A DNA stretch of 64,000 nucleotides. Source: Stenotrophomonas maltophilia. Lineage in GTDB: Bacteria > Pseudomonadota > Gammaproteobacteria > Xanthomonadales > Xanthomonadaceae. Position 1 is the stretch's first letter. Each line of letters opens with the position of its first letter. The stretch covers positions 9,425 through 73,424 of the forward strand of contig DGLB01000057.1 of assembly GCA_002387845.1 (NCBI GenBank). Direction: 5' to 3'. The notes under the pieces are model-generated. The model had not been told where the DNA came from, made no database searches, and worked only from the letters and a program-made list of their open reading frames with translations. Shown in pieces: positions 51,301 through 59,080 of the stretch. The translations under genes and the position numbers were made by a program.

Positions 51301-52175
51301 CCAACGAGCAGGGGGATGGCGCAGCGTGCGAACGCCACCGGCAGACTGCGGCTAGCAAACCGACATCGTCGCCGTTCGCCTACGCTGCGGTTCGCTGCAT
51401 GGACGATGGCCGCGCGCGGGACGAGGCATTCATCGCAGGACATCGCCGTTGGCCGCAGGATCCCTGGTTCGCGCTTGCGGCAGGCTACACGTTTGCCCAG
51501 CGCGGCAAATGGGACGATGCCAACGCGGCGCTCTCCAAGGCCGTCGATGCGCCGCAGATCGCCGAGTTCGCGTCGGTGGAACTGGCGCGGGTCAAGCGCA
51601 TGCTCGGCTCCAGTCCGCAGGAGATTGAATCGCTGGCGACGCGATCGACGTTCCTTTCCAGATTGCTGGCCTTGGAGAGCCAGCAGGTTGTCGGCTCACC
51701 CTACGAGGCATACCTCAGGCTCAACCAGGGCAACTACGATGGCGCGTTCAACGTTACCGGGCCAGATCCAGAGTTGGGGACACGCATCATTCGCCTCATC
51801 GCGGCCTCCGATGGTGCCAACGATAGCTGGGTGGCTTTAGCCATGGGGCAGCCGGAAGAGCACGGAATTGATGCGGATACAACGTGGACCATGTGGGCAC
51901 TGGCGTTGCGGAGCGGCCGCAACGAAGCACTCTGGCGCAAGAAGGCGTTGGCCACCGACCCCGACGAAGCGGCGCGAATCGTTGCGTTTGTTGACGCTGT
52001 ACGCGCGAATGCGTCCGTGCAGCAGGCCGAAGCGGCGCTGGGCGAAGTGAGCAGCACCAACCGCGGCTATGCCTACACCGTCGCCTCCGTGCTGCGTGGA
52101 ACGTCCTGTCCCGAAGTGTGGCGGGAAGGTGCCAAGCGCCTGCTGTTCAGCTACGAACGCCCCCACCTCACGTAG
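48354..52175 (+). CDS. Large membrane-associated M48 family metallopeptidase with C-terminal repeat region (1,273 aa)
   Basis: ATG 48354 follows AGGGGG at a good distance. Two hydrophobic segments (AWLAVAGLLTFAAAYFALMG; ALINAIVGGCALFLAVFMAK) precede the zinc motif H177-EFGH181 in VLGHEFGHFAQ, with the third ligand in EMEYQADLVAASLAG. Another membrane segment lies at WVGWTLSIIIWAIRSLV and a further one near residues 755-775 (GTVAAAIVVGVLVVGMH). The C-terminal ~480 residues lie beyond this last segment and contain TPR-like helical repeats (WFALAAGYTFAQRGKWDDAN). M48 proteins of the HtpX/LoiP type are about 300 aa, so this is a strongly extended family member. Confidence 0.88.
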   Translation: MDSLYPAGPSAVPAQLTAPSSAYRRHAWLAVAGLLTFAAAYFALMGWFGWTAFRMLRTLLSGEGGSALINAIVGGCALFLAVFMAKGLIFLKRGQASKDLELKPADQPELFAFLHRLADEAGAPRPKRVYLSPRVNAGVFYDLSLVNLLFPSRKNLDIGLALVNVLNLTEFKAVLGHEFGHFAQRTMAVGRWVYIAHQVATQLVARRDALDTFLAGLSRTDFRIAWVGWTLSIIIWAIRSLVDTAFSVVTLSERALSREMEYQADLVAASLAGSDALVHALHRLGAADEAWGRTLGFASREFEAGRAVADLFAVQARMIANLRRVTPDPMYADPPQLPEHEREQHRVFRNEMVRAPQMWSTHPANADRENNLKRRYVAAVIDERPAMLLFRDADALKHQLSRDMLRETPPAFAEAAESLSRLDAEFEVRALHQRYQGTYLRRSFLRSVATPGELFLGSLPVLEDAALRERIAALYAPAHGEALQQLKRLEDERATLDAARAGHLRAAGNRVHWRSQVLDTKRLGPAIATLDAEIAPLRQAVFLHDQECRSLHRLAARRNGEGWEALLEGQVGLMHFCEHVEADLRDVYGVFVNTMQVVTADNRVSEKELRRLIAAANMTQRALAAIYDQARFCTVDETVIAHGGQPLQEALGEFGLALATEHNINDWVRNAGAWVEHTCAALSRLRAATLEALLANEDAVVERLGTGEAVPTAPEPSRVPKDYPVLLPGKERKLQTKLGLWDRFQTADGWVASVARGTVAAAIVVGVLVVGMHTGTATVTLYNGLAIPVRVSIDGSSVRLDPLQSATLDVQPGIRHNVVTHTADGHLVESFESDRITGRSHFAYNVAGAAPLYEWSAVYGSAKEEKERPLGAERWLATDADHVMETPPETIQIGKYEDGGRRTVVSAAGDLLPEQQVEMLTNAKQRDAMIAAHLRWDPPESPRVVMWLSLAATYLESVNDVVADRLTRHPEDVAALRMQQDLANEQGDGAACERHRQTAASKPTSSPFAYAAVRCMDDGRARDEAFIAGHRRWPQDPWFALAAGYTFAQRGKWDDANAALSKAVDAPQIAEFASVELARVKRMLGSSPQEIESLATRSTFLSRLLALESQQVVGSPYEAYLRLNQGNYDGAFNVTGPDPELGTRIIRLIAASDGANDSWVALAMGQPEEHGIDADTTWTMWALALRSGRNEALWRKKALATDPDEAARIVAFVDAVRANASVQQAEAALGEVSSTNRGYAYTVASVLRGTSCPEVWREGAKRLLFSYERPHLT

Positions 52176-52190
52176 CGCCACGCCACGCGT
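52172..52190. repeat. Degenerate REP element overlapping the M48 stop codon
   Basis: GTAGCGCCACGCCACGCGT; the GTAG end supplies the TAG stop of the M48 gene. The right arm is decayed. Confidence 0.5.
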
Positions 52191-52219
52191 TGTTGGCGTT
52201 CAACCACCCCGGCACTGGC

Positions 52220-52252
52220 GGCCGATGTCCGTGATGATCACGGACATCGGCC
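52220..52252. repeat. Perfect 33-bp palindrome upstream of the zinc-ribbon protein gene
   Basis: GGCCGATGTCCGTGAT, one central G, then its exact reverse complement: 16-bp arms with no mismatch. It sits 28 bp before the next start codon. It does not share the GTAG/REP pattern. Confidence 0.85.
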
Positions 52253-52280
52253 ATATGTACTTTGAAGAAAGGCAAGCGCA

Positions 52281-52844
52281 ATGTTCATCTACTTTCCTGG
52301 CCAGGCAGGCCGCCTCCCGTTCAACGCGCCGCTTGAAATGTGCTGCAACTGCGGTACGGCGCAAGGACTTTGGATCGTCGACACGCCACTGGTGAAGACC
52401 CGCTACCTGCTCCTGGCGGGAACAGAGATTACCTTTCAGATCGAGCTGCCCCACTGTGGTGCGTGCAGGAAAAGCGCTAAACGGTTCCCTGCTGGCCTTG
52501 GCAAGAAGCTGCTGGTATCGGCCATGATCTTCGCGGTGCTGATGCTTGTGGTGGCAGTGGCTGGAATCGACTTCGGTGGCCTCATCCCGGTGGAGTACCG
52601 GCCACATGCGGTTGGGGTGCTGTCGCTGGCGCTGTCCTTCGGCTTCTTCGCACTTCGCCGGGCAAAAAAGCCACAAACCAGTTACTCGCAGTCGGTAACG
52701 CTGGCGGGCCTCAAGCAGAAGTTTTCCGGGGAGATAGTCAGCCTCACGCTGGGCTTCTCCAACGCTGCATATGCCGACAGGTTTTCAGCGGCCAATGCGG
52801 ATTTCGTTTCTGCGGGTGCTCTGAAGATCGTACGTCCCACATAG
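52281..52844 (+). CDS. Zinc-ribbon-like membrane protein of unknown function (187 aa)
   Basis: The N-terminal part has two Cys pairs, EMCCNCGTAQGLWIVDTPL and LPHCGACRKSAKRF, likely one zinc ribbon. Two hydrophobic segments follow (KLLVSAMIFAVLMLVVAVAG; GVLSLALSFGFFALRR). The C-terminal part is soluble (VTLAGLKQKFSGEIVSLTLG). AAGGCAAG lies before the ATG. No homolog is recognised. The 33-bp palindrome lies directly upstream and may control it. Confidence 0.68.
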   Translation: MFIYFPGQAGRLPFNAPLEMCCNCGTAQGLWIVDTPLVKTRYLLLAGTEITFQIELPHCGACRKSAKRFPAGLGKKLLVSAMIFAVLMLVVAVAGIDFGGLIPVEYRPHAVGVLSLALSFGFFALRRAKKPQTSYSQSVTLAGLKQKFSGEIVSLTLGFSNAAYADRFSAANADFVSAGALKIVRPT

Positions 52845-52894
52845 TGCCCAGATTTTTCGCAGGAACTCCCAGACGCGTGACGCCCGAAGTCTTC

Positions 52895-52960
52895 GTAGAG
52901 ACGCGCCATGCGCGTCTGTGGGTACCCGAGCGAGCACCAGCCGGGCAAGCCCGGCGCTAC
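52895..52960. repeat. Heterotypic 66-bp REP doublet, copy A
   Basis: GTAGAGACGCGCCATGCGCG.. (52895-52918) then, after 19 bp, an inverted unit of a different core, CAGCCGGGCAAGCCCGGCGC.. ending CTAC at 52960. The two halves are not complementary to each other but each is a palindrome. Nearly identical to copy B at 53977-54042. Confidence 0.85.
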
Positions 52961-53352
52961 GGATGCTGCCCTGTACTGCGCATGGCCGCTACGTCGCTCA
53001 CCGCGAAGCTGACCGGAACCCGGGCCCGCATTGGCTTGCCATCCTTGACCGCGTGCTGGAGGTTCCAACCGGCGGCGGCCTCCATGGCCGCTTTGTCCAG
53101 GTCTGCCAATCCACTGGACTTCTCCAGCTCGACCTTCGTAATGGTGCCGTCTGCGCCGATGTCGACGATCAGCATCACCGTGTAGGAGGCAGGTTCATCG
53201 GGGCTGCCCGGTGTGTAGCTGGGCGGTGGGAGTGGCGGAGGTGTCTGCGTTGCCGGCGCTGCGCCAGCGGAGCCGGCAAACATCACAATCATCACCCCCG
53301 CCATCAGGCACTGCAGAGCCTTGCCGATGGCCGAACTCCTGCGGAAATCCAT
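52957..53352 (-). CDS. Exported TonB C-terminal-domain protein, copy 2 (131 aa)
   Basis: Signal peptide (MDFRRSSAIGKALQCLMAGV, then MIVMFAGSAGAA), a short proline-rich linker (TPPPLPPPSYTPG) and a single TonB-CTD-like domain (YTVMLIVDIGADGTITKVEL; MEAAAGWNLQHAVKDGKPMR). It shares order, length and the KP(V/M)R(S/A)RVPV motif with the protein at 46626-47027, so the two are paralogs. No membrane anchor for a classical TonB role. Its last codons run to the edge of a REP doublet. Confidence 0.75.
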   Translation of the reverse strand: MDFRRSSAIGKALQCLMAGVMIVMFAGSAGAAPATQTPPPLPPPSYTPGSPDEPASYTVMLIVDIGADGTITKVELEKSSGLADLDKAAMEAAAGWNLQHAVKDGKPMRARVPVSFAVSDVAAMRSTGQHP

Positions 53353-53398
53353 GCGCCACGACCTTCCTGTTGGTGTGTTGTGGGGCGATGTTAGCGCA

Positions 53399-53423
53399 GT
53401 AGAGCCACGCCCTGCCTGGCTGC
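53399..53423. repeat. Single REP/SMAG-like element
   Basis: GTAGAGCCACGCCCTGCCTG.. palindrome between the TonB-like and DUF2314 genes. Confidence 0.65.
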
Positions 53424-53462
53424 CCTAAACTCACATCACCTCCACTCCCCGCCCGCCCCGAC

Positions 53463-53954
53463 ATGCGACTGAAAGGACTCCTCGCCCGGCTGGGTATCGG
53501 CCGCCCCAGCCCTGCGCCCGCCGAGCCCCGGTTCATGAACATGCCGGATGGAGAACTGGCCGATGCCGCATGCGCATCCCGGACGACACTGCGCCACTTC
53601 CGTGCGTTGCTCGCGTCCACCGAAGAGCCCGATGCATCACCCTTGGTCAAGACTTACTTTGCCCACCCGGATGGCGGGGGCATGTGGCTCTGGCTGTGTG
53701 TTGATGCCACGGACGAATCCGGCTTTCATGCGCGTGTGTTCGAGGCACCCGCCGACTTCCCCGGCGTCACCCCGGGATCCTGGCATTTCATCTCCGATGA
53801 AGAGGTAGGAGATTGGGCAATCATTTTTGATGGGGTCATGCACGGAGGCTATTCGCTTCGGCTGCAGCGCAGCCGGCTGCCGGAGTCCGAGCGGGCTGCG
53901 TACGACGCTTACATCGGGGCGCAGCGTTACGCGCCACTGCCTGACCTGATGTGA
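53463..53954 (+). CDS. DUF2314 domain-containing protein (163 aa)
   Basis: The core MWLWLCVDATDESGFHARVF, then EAPADFPGVTPGSWHFISDE and EVGDWAIIFDG matches the DUF2314 pattern (DG.MWL.V......F.G.......V..GD.v..v...I.DW). No signal peptide. Function unknown. It is flanked by REP elements on both sides. Confidence 0.72.
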   Translation: MRLKGLLARLGIGRPSPAPAEPRFMNMPDGELADAACASRTTLRHFRALLASTEEPDASPLVKTYFAHPDGGGMWLWLCVDATDESGFHARVFEAPADFPGVTPGSWHFISDEEVGDWAIIFDGVMHGGYSLRLQRSRLPESERAAYDAYIGAQRYAPLPDLM

Positions 53955-53976
53955 CCATGGCCGGCGCGTTGCACGC

Positions 53977-54042
53977 GTAGAGACGCGCCATGCGCGTCTG
54001 CGGGCACCCGAACGAGCTCCAGCCGGGCAAGCCCGGCTCTAC
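53977..54042. repeat. Heterotypic 66-bp REP doublet, copy B
   Basis: Same arrangement, spacing and orientation as copy A: GTAGAGACGCGCCATGCGCG.. (53977-54000) and CAGCCGGGCAAGCCCGGCTC.. (54020-54042), differing at only a few positions. The copies are 1,082 bp apart. Confidence 0.85.
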
Positions 54043-54043
54043 G

Positions 54044-54123
54044 GAGGGCAGTGCCGCGTCACCGAGGGCAGTGCCGCGTCACACGGGGCAATGCGGCAGG
54101 ACAGGAGGCAGTGCCGCATCAGT
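54044..54123. repeat. Four degenerate 20-21-bp tandem repeats upstream of ntrB
   Basis: Units based on GAGGGCAGTGCCGCGTCAC at 54044 and 54064 (identical), a diverged unit near 54085, and another at 54104. They directly follow a REP doublet. Confidence 0.7.
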
Positions 54124-54149
54124 CAGAGCAACCCAACCACCCGACGTTT

Positions 54150-54166
54150 TGCACTACATTGGTGCA
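54150..54166 (+). promoter_or_regulatory. NtrC-type palindrome abutting the ntrB start codon
   Basis: TGCACTACATTGGTGCA matches TGCAC(C/T)-N4-TGGTGCA and ends one base before ATG 54167. Its internal TACATT could serve as a -10 element, which would put the transcript start at or next to the ATG. Binding by NtrC would then repress ntrBC. Confidence 0.75.
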
Positions 54167-55217
54167 ATGACGTCCGCGCTCCCCCCTCCCGACCTCGATA
54201 CGCTGGGCACACCCGTCGCCTGGGCCGATGCCGAAGGCCGGGTGGTGGGCTGCAACCCGGCCTTCGCCCGCTGGCTGGGCGTCAGCGTCCGCCGCGTCGT
54301 CGGCCAGCCGCTGGCTTCGCTGGAGGTGCAGGGCGAGGCACTGGCGCACTTCCTGGCCCGGGGCGAGCAGGACACCCTGCGACTGCACCGGCTGGCGCTG
54401 GCTTTACCGGGCGATGCGCCGCGCTTCGCCGAGGGTTGGCTGAGCCGGCGAGATGAGAGCGGTTGGCTGCTTGAAGCCCACCCGGTCGACGAATTTCCCG
54501 GCCTGGACCCAACCCAGGCGCTGCCCAGCGCGCTCAGCGCGGCGCTCAAGGGCCTGGCCCATGAGCTGCGCAATCCGCTGGCCGGGCTGAAGGGGGCCGC
54601 CCAGCTGCTGGCGCGCCGCAGCGCCCAGCGCGATGCCGACGAGCGCGAGCTGATCGCGCTGATTGGGTCTGAGATCGAACGCCTCAACGGCCTGCTGGAA
54701 CAGCTGCTGTCGCCGGCCCCGGCCGCGCCGCATGCGCCGCTGAACATCCATGCCTCGCTGGAGCGTGTGCTGCGCCTGGCCGAAACCGAGGGCGGCTGGG
54801 CGGTGCGCCTGCAGCGTGACTACGACCCCAGCATTCCCGAGTTCGACGGCGACGCCGACCGCCTCACCCAGGCGGTGTGGAACCTGGTCCGCAACGCGAT
54901 CCAGGCCGGCGCGGGCACGGTGACCCTGCGGACCCGGGTCGAACATGGGGTGCGCATCAACGATTCGCTGCACCCGCTGGCGCTGCGCCTGGAGATCGTG
55001 GACGACGGTCGGGGCGTGCCCGAAGACCTGGCCGAACACCTGTTCCTGCCGTTGGTCAGCGGCCGTGCCGAAGGCACCGGGCTGGGCCTGGCATTGGCCC
55101 AGCAGGTGGCGCGCGAACACCGCGGCACGCTCACCTATCGTTCGCGCCCGGGCCATACCGTTTTCACCGTGTTGCTGCCGATGGGGCAGGGCACGCCTGC
55201 CATGGAGGAGCCCGCCC

Positions 55218-55228
<11 letters not shown>
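54167..55228 (+). CDS. ntrB: Nitrogen regulation sensor histidine kinase NtrB (353 aa)
   Basis: Cytoplasmic PAS domain (TPVAWADAEGRVVGCNPAFA; WLGVSVRRVVGQPLASLE), HisKA with KGLAHELRNPLAGLKGAAQL (phospho-His), N box NLVRNAIQAG, G1 DDGRGVP and G2 GTGLGLAL. NtrB phosphorylates NtrC under nitrogen limitation and acts as a phosphatase when bound to PII. No ribosome site is visible before ATG 54167, because an NtrC palindrome occupies that position, suggesting leaderless or coupled translation. The stop overlaps the ntrC start. Confidence 0.95.
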
Positions 55229-56666
<1,438 letters not shown>

Positions 56667-56759
56667 ATGCCCTGTTCACGGGAATAACACGTATGTGGTG
56701 GCGGCTTTCATGATCCATGGACAGCGCCGCCGTTAGGTTGGAAATACAAGGAGTCTTCC

Positions 56760-57329
56760 ATGCGCAGTACCCGAATCCTGATTGGCAGCGCCGCGCTGGT
56801 GGCACTCAGTGCGTGCAGCACCACGCCGCCACCCCCCCCGCCGGCTCCGCCACTGCCCACCGTAAGCACCGCGAAGATGGCCGAATCCAATCTGTCGCCG
56901 GCCTCGGCCAGTATCGTGAGCGGGCGGTTGGCGCTGGTGCCGGACCCGCGCGGCGGCGTGCACATCACCGGCGTCATCGGCGGTCTGCAACCGCTGCAGA
57001 CGGCGGCGTTCCACGTGCATGAGCGTGGCGACTGCAGCGCGGTGGATGCCAGCAGTGCGGGCGCGCATTTCAACCCGACCAGCCAGCCGCACGGCCGCAC
57101 CAGTGGCGGCGCGCATCACCTGGGCGACATGGACAATCTGCGCGCCGATGCGCAGGGACGGGTCAATGTCGACGTGCGCCTGCCTGCGGTGACGCTGGGC
57201 GGGGGTGCGCCCAATGACATTGCCGGGCGTGCCCTGGTGGTGCATGCCAACGCCGACGATTACCGTAGCCAGCCTGCCGGCAATGCCGGTGCCCGCATTT
57301 CCTGCGGCATCATCCGGGTTACGCGCTGA
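56760..57329 (+). CDS. sodC: Cu/Zn superoxide dismutase lipoprotein, copy 1 (189 aa)
   Basis: Lipoprotein signal MRSTRILIGSAALVALSAC (Cys19), then a proline run. SodC ligands are recognisable: AFHVHERGDCSA (Cu His pair and disulfide Cys), AGAHFNP (bridging His), PHG and HHLGDM (Zn ligands), VVHANADDY (Cu His) and the C-terminal ISCG Cys. Dismutates superoxide in the periplasm. Ends 51 bp before a second sodC. Confidence 0.9.
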   Translation: MRSTRILIGSAALVALSACSTTPPPPPPAPPLPTVSTAKMAESNLSPASASIVSGRLALVPDPRGGVHITGVIGGLQPLQTAAFHVHERGDCSAVDASSAGAHFNPTSQPHGRTSGGAHHLGDMDNLRADAQGRVNVDVRLPAVTLGGGAPNDIAGRALVVHANADDYRSQPAGNAGARISCGIIRVTR

Positions 57330-57380
57330 GGCGCGTTCCCTTTTGCCGCTTCACCCCGTTGTACCCGCAAGGAGATCCAC

Positions 57381-58019
57381 ATGCGTCTGATCCATACCGC
57401 GATGTTCGCCGCCATTGCCGCTGTTGGCCTGACCGCCTGCAACAAGCCGGCGGACACCACCCCGGAAGCCACCCCGGCCGCCGACACCGCCCCGGCCGCG
57501 GATGCCGCTGCCGCCGCCAACGATGCGCCGCCGGCCATGATGAGCAGCGATGCGCACGCCAACCACACGGCCGTGGCCGAGCTCGCGCCGACCCAGGGCA
57601 ACGACGCCAAGGGCAGCATCACCTTCAGCGTGGTGGACGGAAAAGTGCACGCCAAGGGTGAAGTCACCGGCCTGAAGCCAAACAGCGAGCACGGCTTCCA
57701 CATCCACGAAACCGGCGACTGCAGCGCGCCGGACGGTGCCAGCGCCGGTGGCCACTTCAACCCGGGCAAGGAAGACCACGGCAGCGTGGCCGCCACGCCG
57801 CACCACGGTGGCGACATGCCGAACATCAAGGCCGATGCCGAGGGCAAGGCCGTGGTGGATGCGGATGTGTCGACCAACGTCAACATTGGCCAGGGCAACG
57901 ACTTCGACATCATTGGCCGCGGGCTGATCGTCCATGCTGATCCGGATGACTACAAGACCCAGCCGACCGGTAATGCCGGTGCGCGTCTGGCGTGTGCGGT
58001 GATCAAGGCTCCGCAGTAA
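57381..58019 (+). CDS. sodC: Cu/Zn superoxide dismutase lipoprotein, copy 2 (212 aa)
   Basis: AAGGAGA precedes the ATG. Lipobox GLTAC (Cys20) and a long Ala/Asp/Pro-rich linker (~20-70) come before the SodC domain: GFHIHETGDCSAPDGASAGG, HFNPGKEDHG, HHGGDMPNI and IVHADPDDYKTQPTGNAGAR. All metal ligands and both disulfide Cys (GDC; LAC) are present. It is a diverged tandem duplicate of the upstream gene, differing mainly in the linker. Confidence 0.92.
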   Translation: MRLIHTAMFAAIAAVGLTACNKPADTTPEATPAADTAPAADAAAAANDAPPAMMSSDAHANHTAVAELAPTQGNDAKGSITFSVVDGKVHAKGEVTGLKPNSEHGFHIHETGDCSAPDGASAGGHFNPGKEDHGSVAATPHHGGDMPNIKADAEGKAVVDADVSTNVNIGQGNDFDIIGRGLIVHADPDDYKTQPTGNAGARLACAVIKAPQ

Positions 58020-58028
58020 GACCGCGCG

Positions 58029-58050
58029 TTGACGCGCATGGCGCGTCACC
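58029..58050. repeat. Partial REP element
   Basis: TTGACGCGCATGGCGCGTCACC: same core as the 30984-31047 doublet but without the CTAC end. Confidence 0.55.
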
Positions 58051-58060
58051 CCGCAAAACA

Positions 58061-58092
58061 CAACGCCGGCTCTCGCCGGCGTTGTTCATTTT
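58061..58092. terminator. Bidirectional terminator between sodC and the convergent gene
   Basis: CAACGCCGGC-TCTC-GCCGGCGTTG: a perfect 10-bp stem, followed by TTCATTTT on the plus strand and TGTTTTG on the minus strand. It separates convergent genes ending at 58019 and 58092. Confidence 0.88.
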
Positions 58093-58979
58093 CACCGCGC
58101 CAACAACTCGCGCGGTTCCTGGCCGGGTTCGCAATGCACGAACAACACCGGCAACCCGTGCGCTTCCAGCACGGCGGCCATCTGCCGCTGGCGCATCAGG
58201 TACTGGTCGTAGATGCCCTGCAGGCGCTCGCAGTCGCCGGTGCCGTGGTTGTAGAAGTTGCACCAGCCGGCTGGGTCGAACAGCGCCATACGCACTTCGC
58301 CGTCAGCGTATCGAAGCAGCGGTTCCGGCGCGGCATCCAGCCATTCTTCGGCCTGCGGGGCGAGCACGGCGGTCTCAATCAACGGCCACAACGCGGCCAG
58401 GCCTTGATTGTCGTACTGCATCGACATCATCGCGGCCAGGTCGTTCACGGTGAAATACCGCGCGTGCTCGATCTGTGCGCCAAAGGCGTTCTGCGCCAGC
58501 AGGGCGGTGTCGGCCCCGGCCATGCCCTGGGCCAGCAGCACCTCTTCCAGCGCTTCGGCCACGGCCTGGGTCTGGGCAACCTCGCTGCCGGTCAGCACGA
58601 ACGGCACCACCCGCAGGCCACCGCCGGTGAGGCTGGCATCGGCCTGCAGCGGCAGCGGAATCTCGCCGTCCTCATTGGTGCCGAATGCCAGCAGGCGCGG
58701 GCCTTCGTTGCGGCCCGGGGCGCGCATCTGCAGCTCTTCCAGGCGGCGGTGAATGGGCCAACCCGGGCGCAGCACTTCGGCCGGGTCGAAATGGGCTCCG
58801 AAGAACACCAGGTCCAGCGCGCTCACGCCGGGGACCAGCTTGGCTAGGTCGCGGCCGATGCGTTCGGCCAGTTCGCCGGCCTGGGCGGACGACAGCGCCG
58901 CGTGGCGCGGGGCGTCGCCGCCGGCCAGTTCCAGTGCCAGTACGCCTAGGGCATTCATGCCGGGGTCGGGTTTGCTCAT
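58092..58979 (-). CDS. Conserved hypothetical protein (295 aa)
   Basis: No signal peptide or membrane segment. The N-terminal half (MNALGVLALELAGGDAPRHA; SALDLVFFGAHFDPAEVLRP) and C-terminal half (PLLRYADGEVRMALFDPAGW; LPVLFVHCEPGQEPRELLAR) show ordinary coding character, but no domain could be named. It is divergent from the thiolase gene, whose start is about 100 bp away, and ends at a bidirectional terminator. Confidence 0.75.
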   Translation of the reverse strand: MSKPDPGMNALGVLALELAGGDAPRHAALSSAQAGELAERIGRDLAKLVPGVSALDLVFFGAHFDPAEVLRPGWPIHRRLEELQMRAPGRNEGPRLLAFGTNEDGEIPLPLQADASLTGGGLRVVPFVLTGSEVAQTQAVAEALEEVLLAQGMAGADTALLAQNAFGAQIEHARYFTVNDLAAMMSMQYDNQGLAALWPLIETAVLAPQAEEWLDAAPEPLLRYADGEVRMALFDPAGWCNFYNHGTGDCERLQGIYDQYLMRQRQMAAVLEAHGLPVLFVHCEPGQEPRELLAR

Positions 58980-59080
58980 GGTTTCACAGTTGGCCCATCA
59001 CAGGGCGGCAGCTACACTTGGCTCCATTATGCCTGCTCCTTCGTGCAGGCCATGTTGCAGACACCCCTTCCATGCCAGGT

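Noticed and set aside
54044..54123. CRISPR-like array
   Set aside because: Only four degenerate 20-bp units with no spacers and no cas genes.
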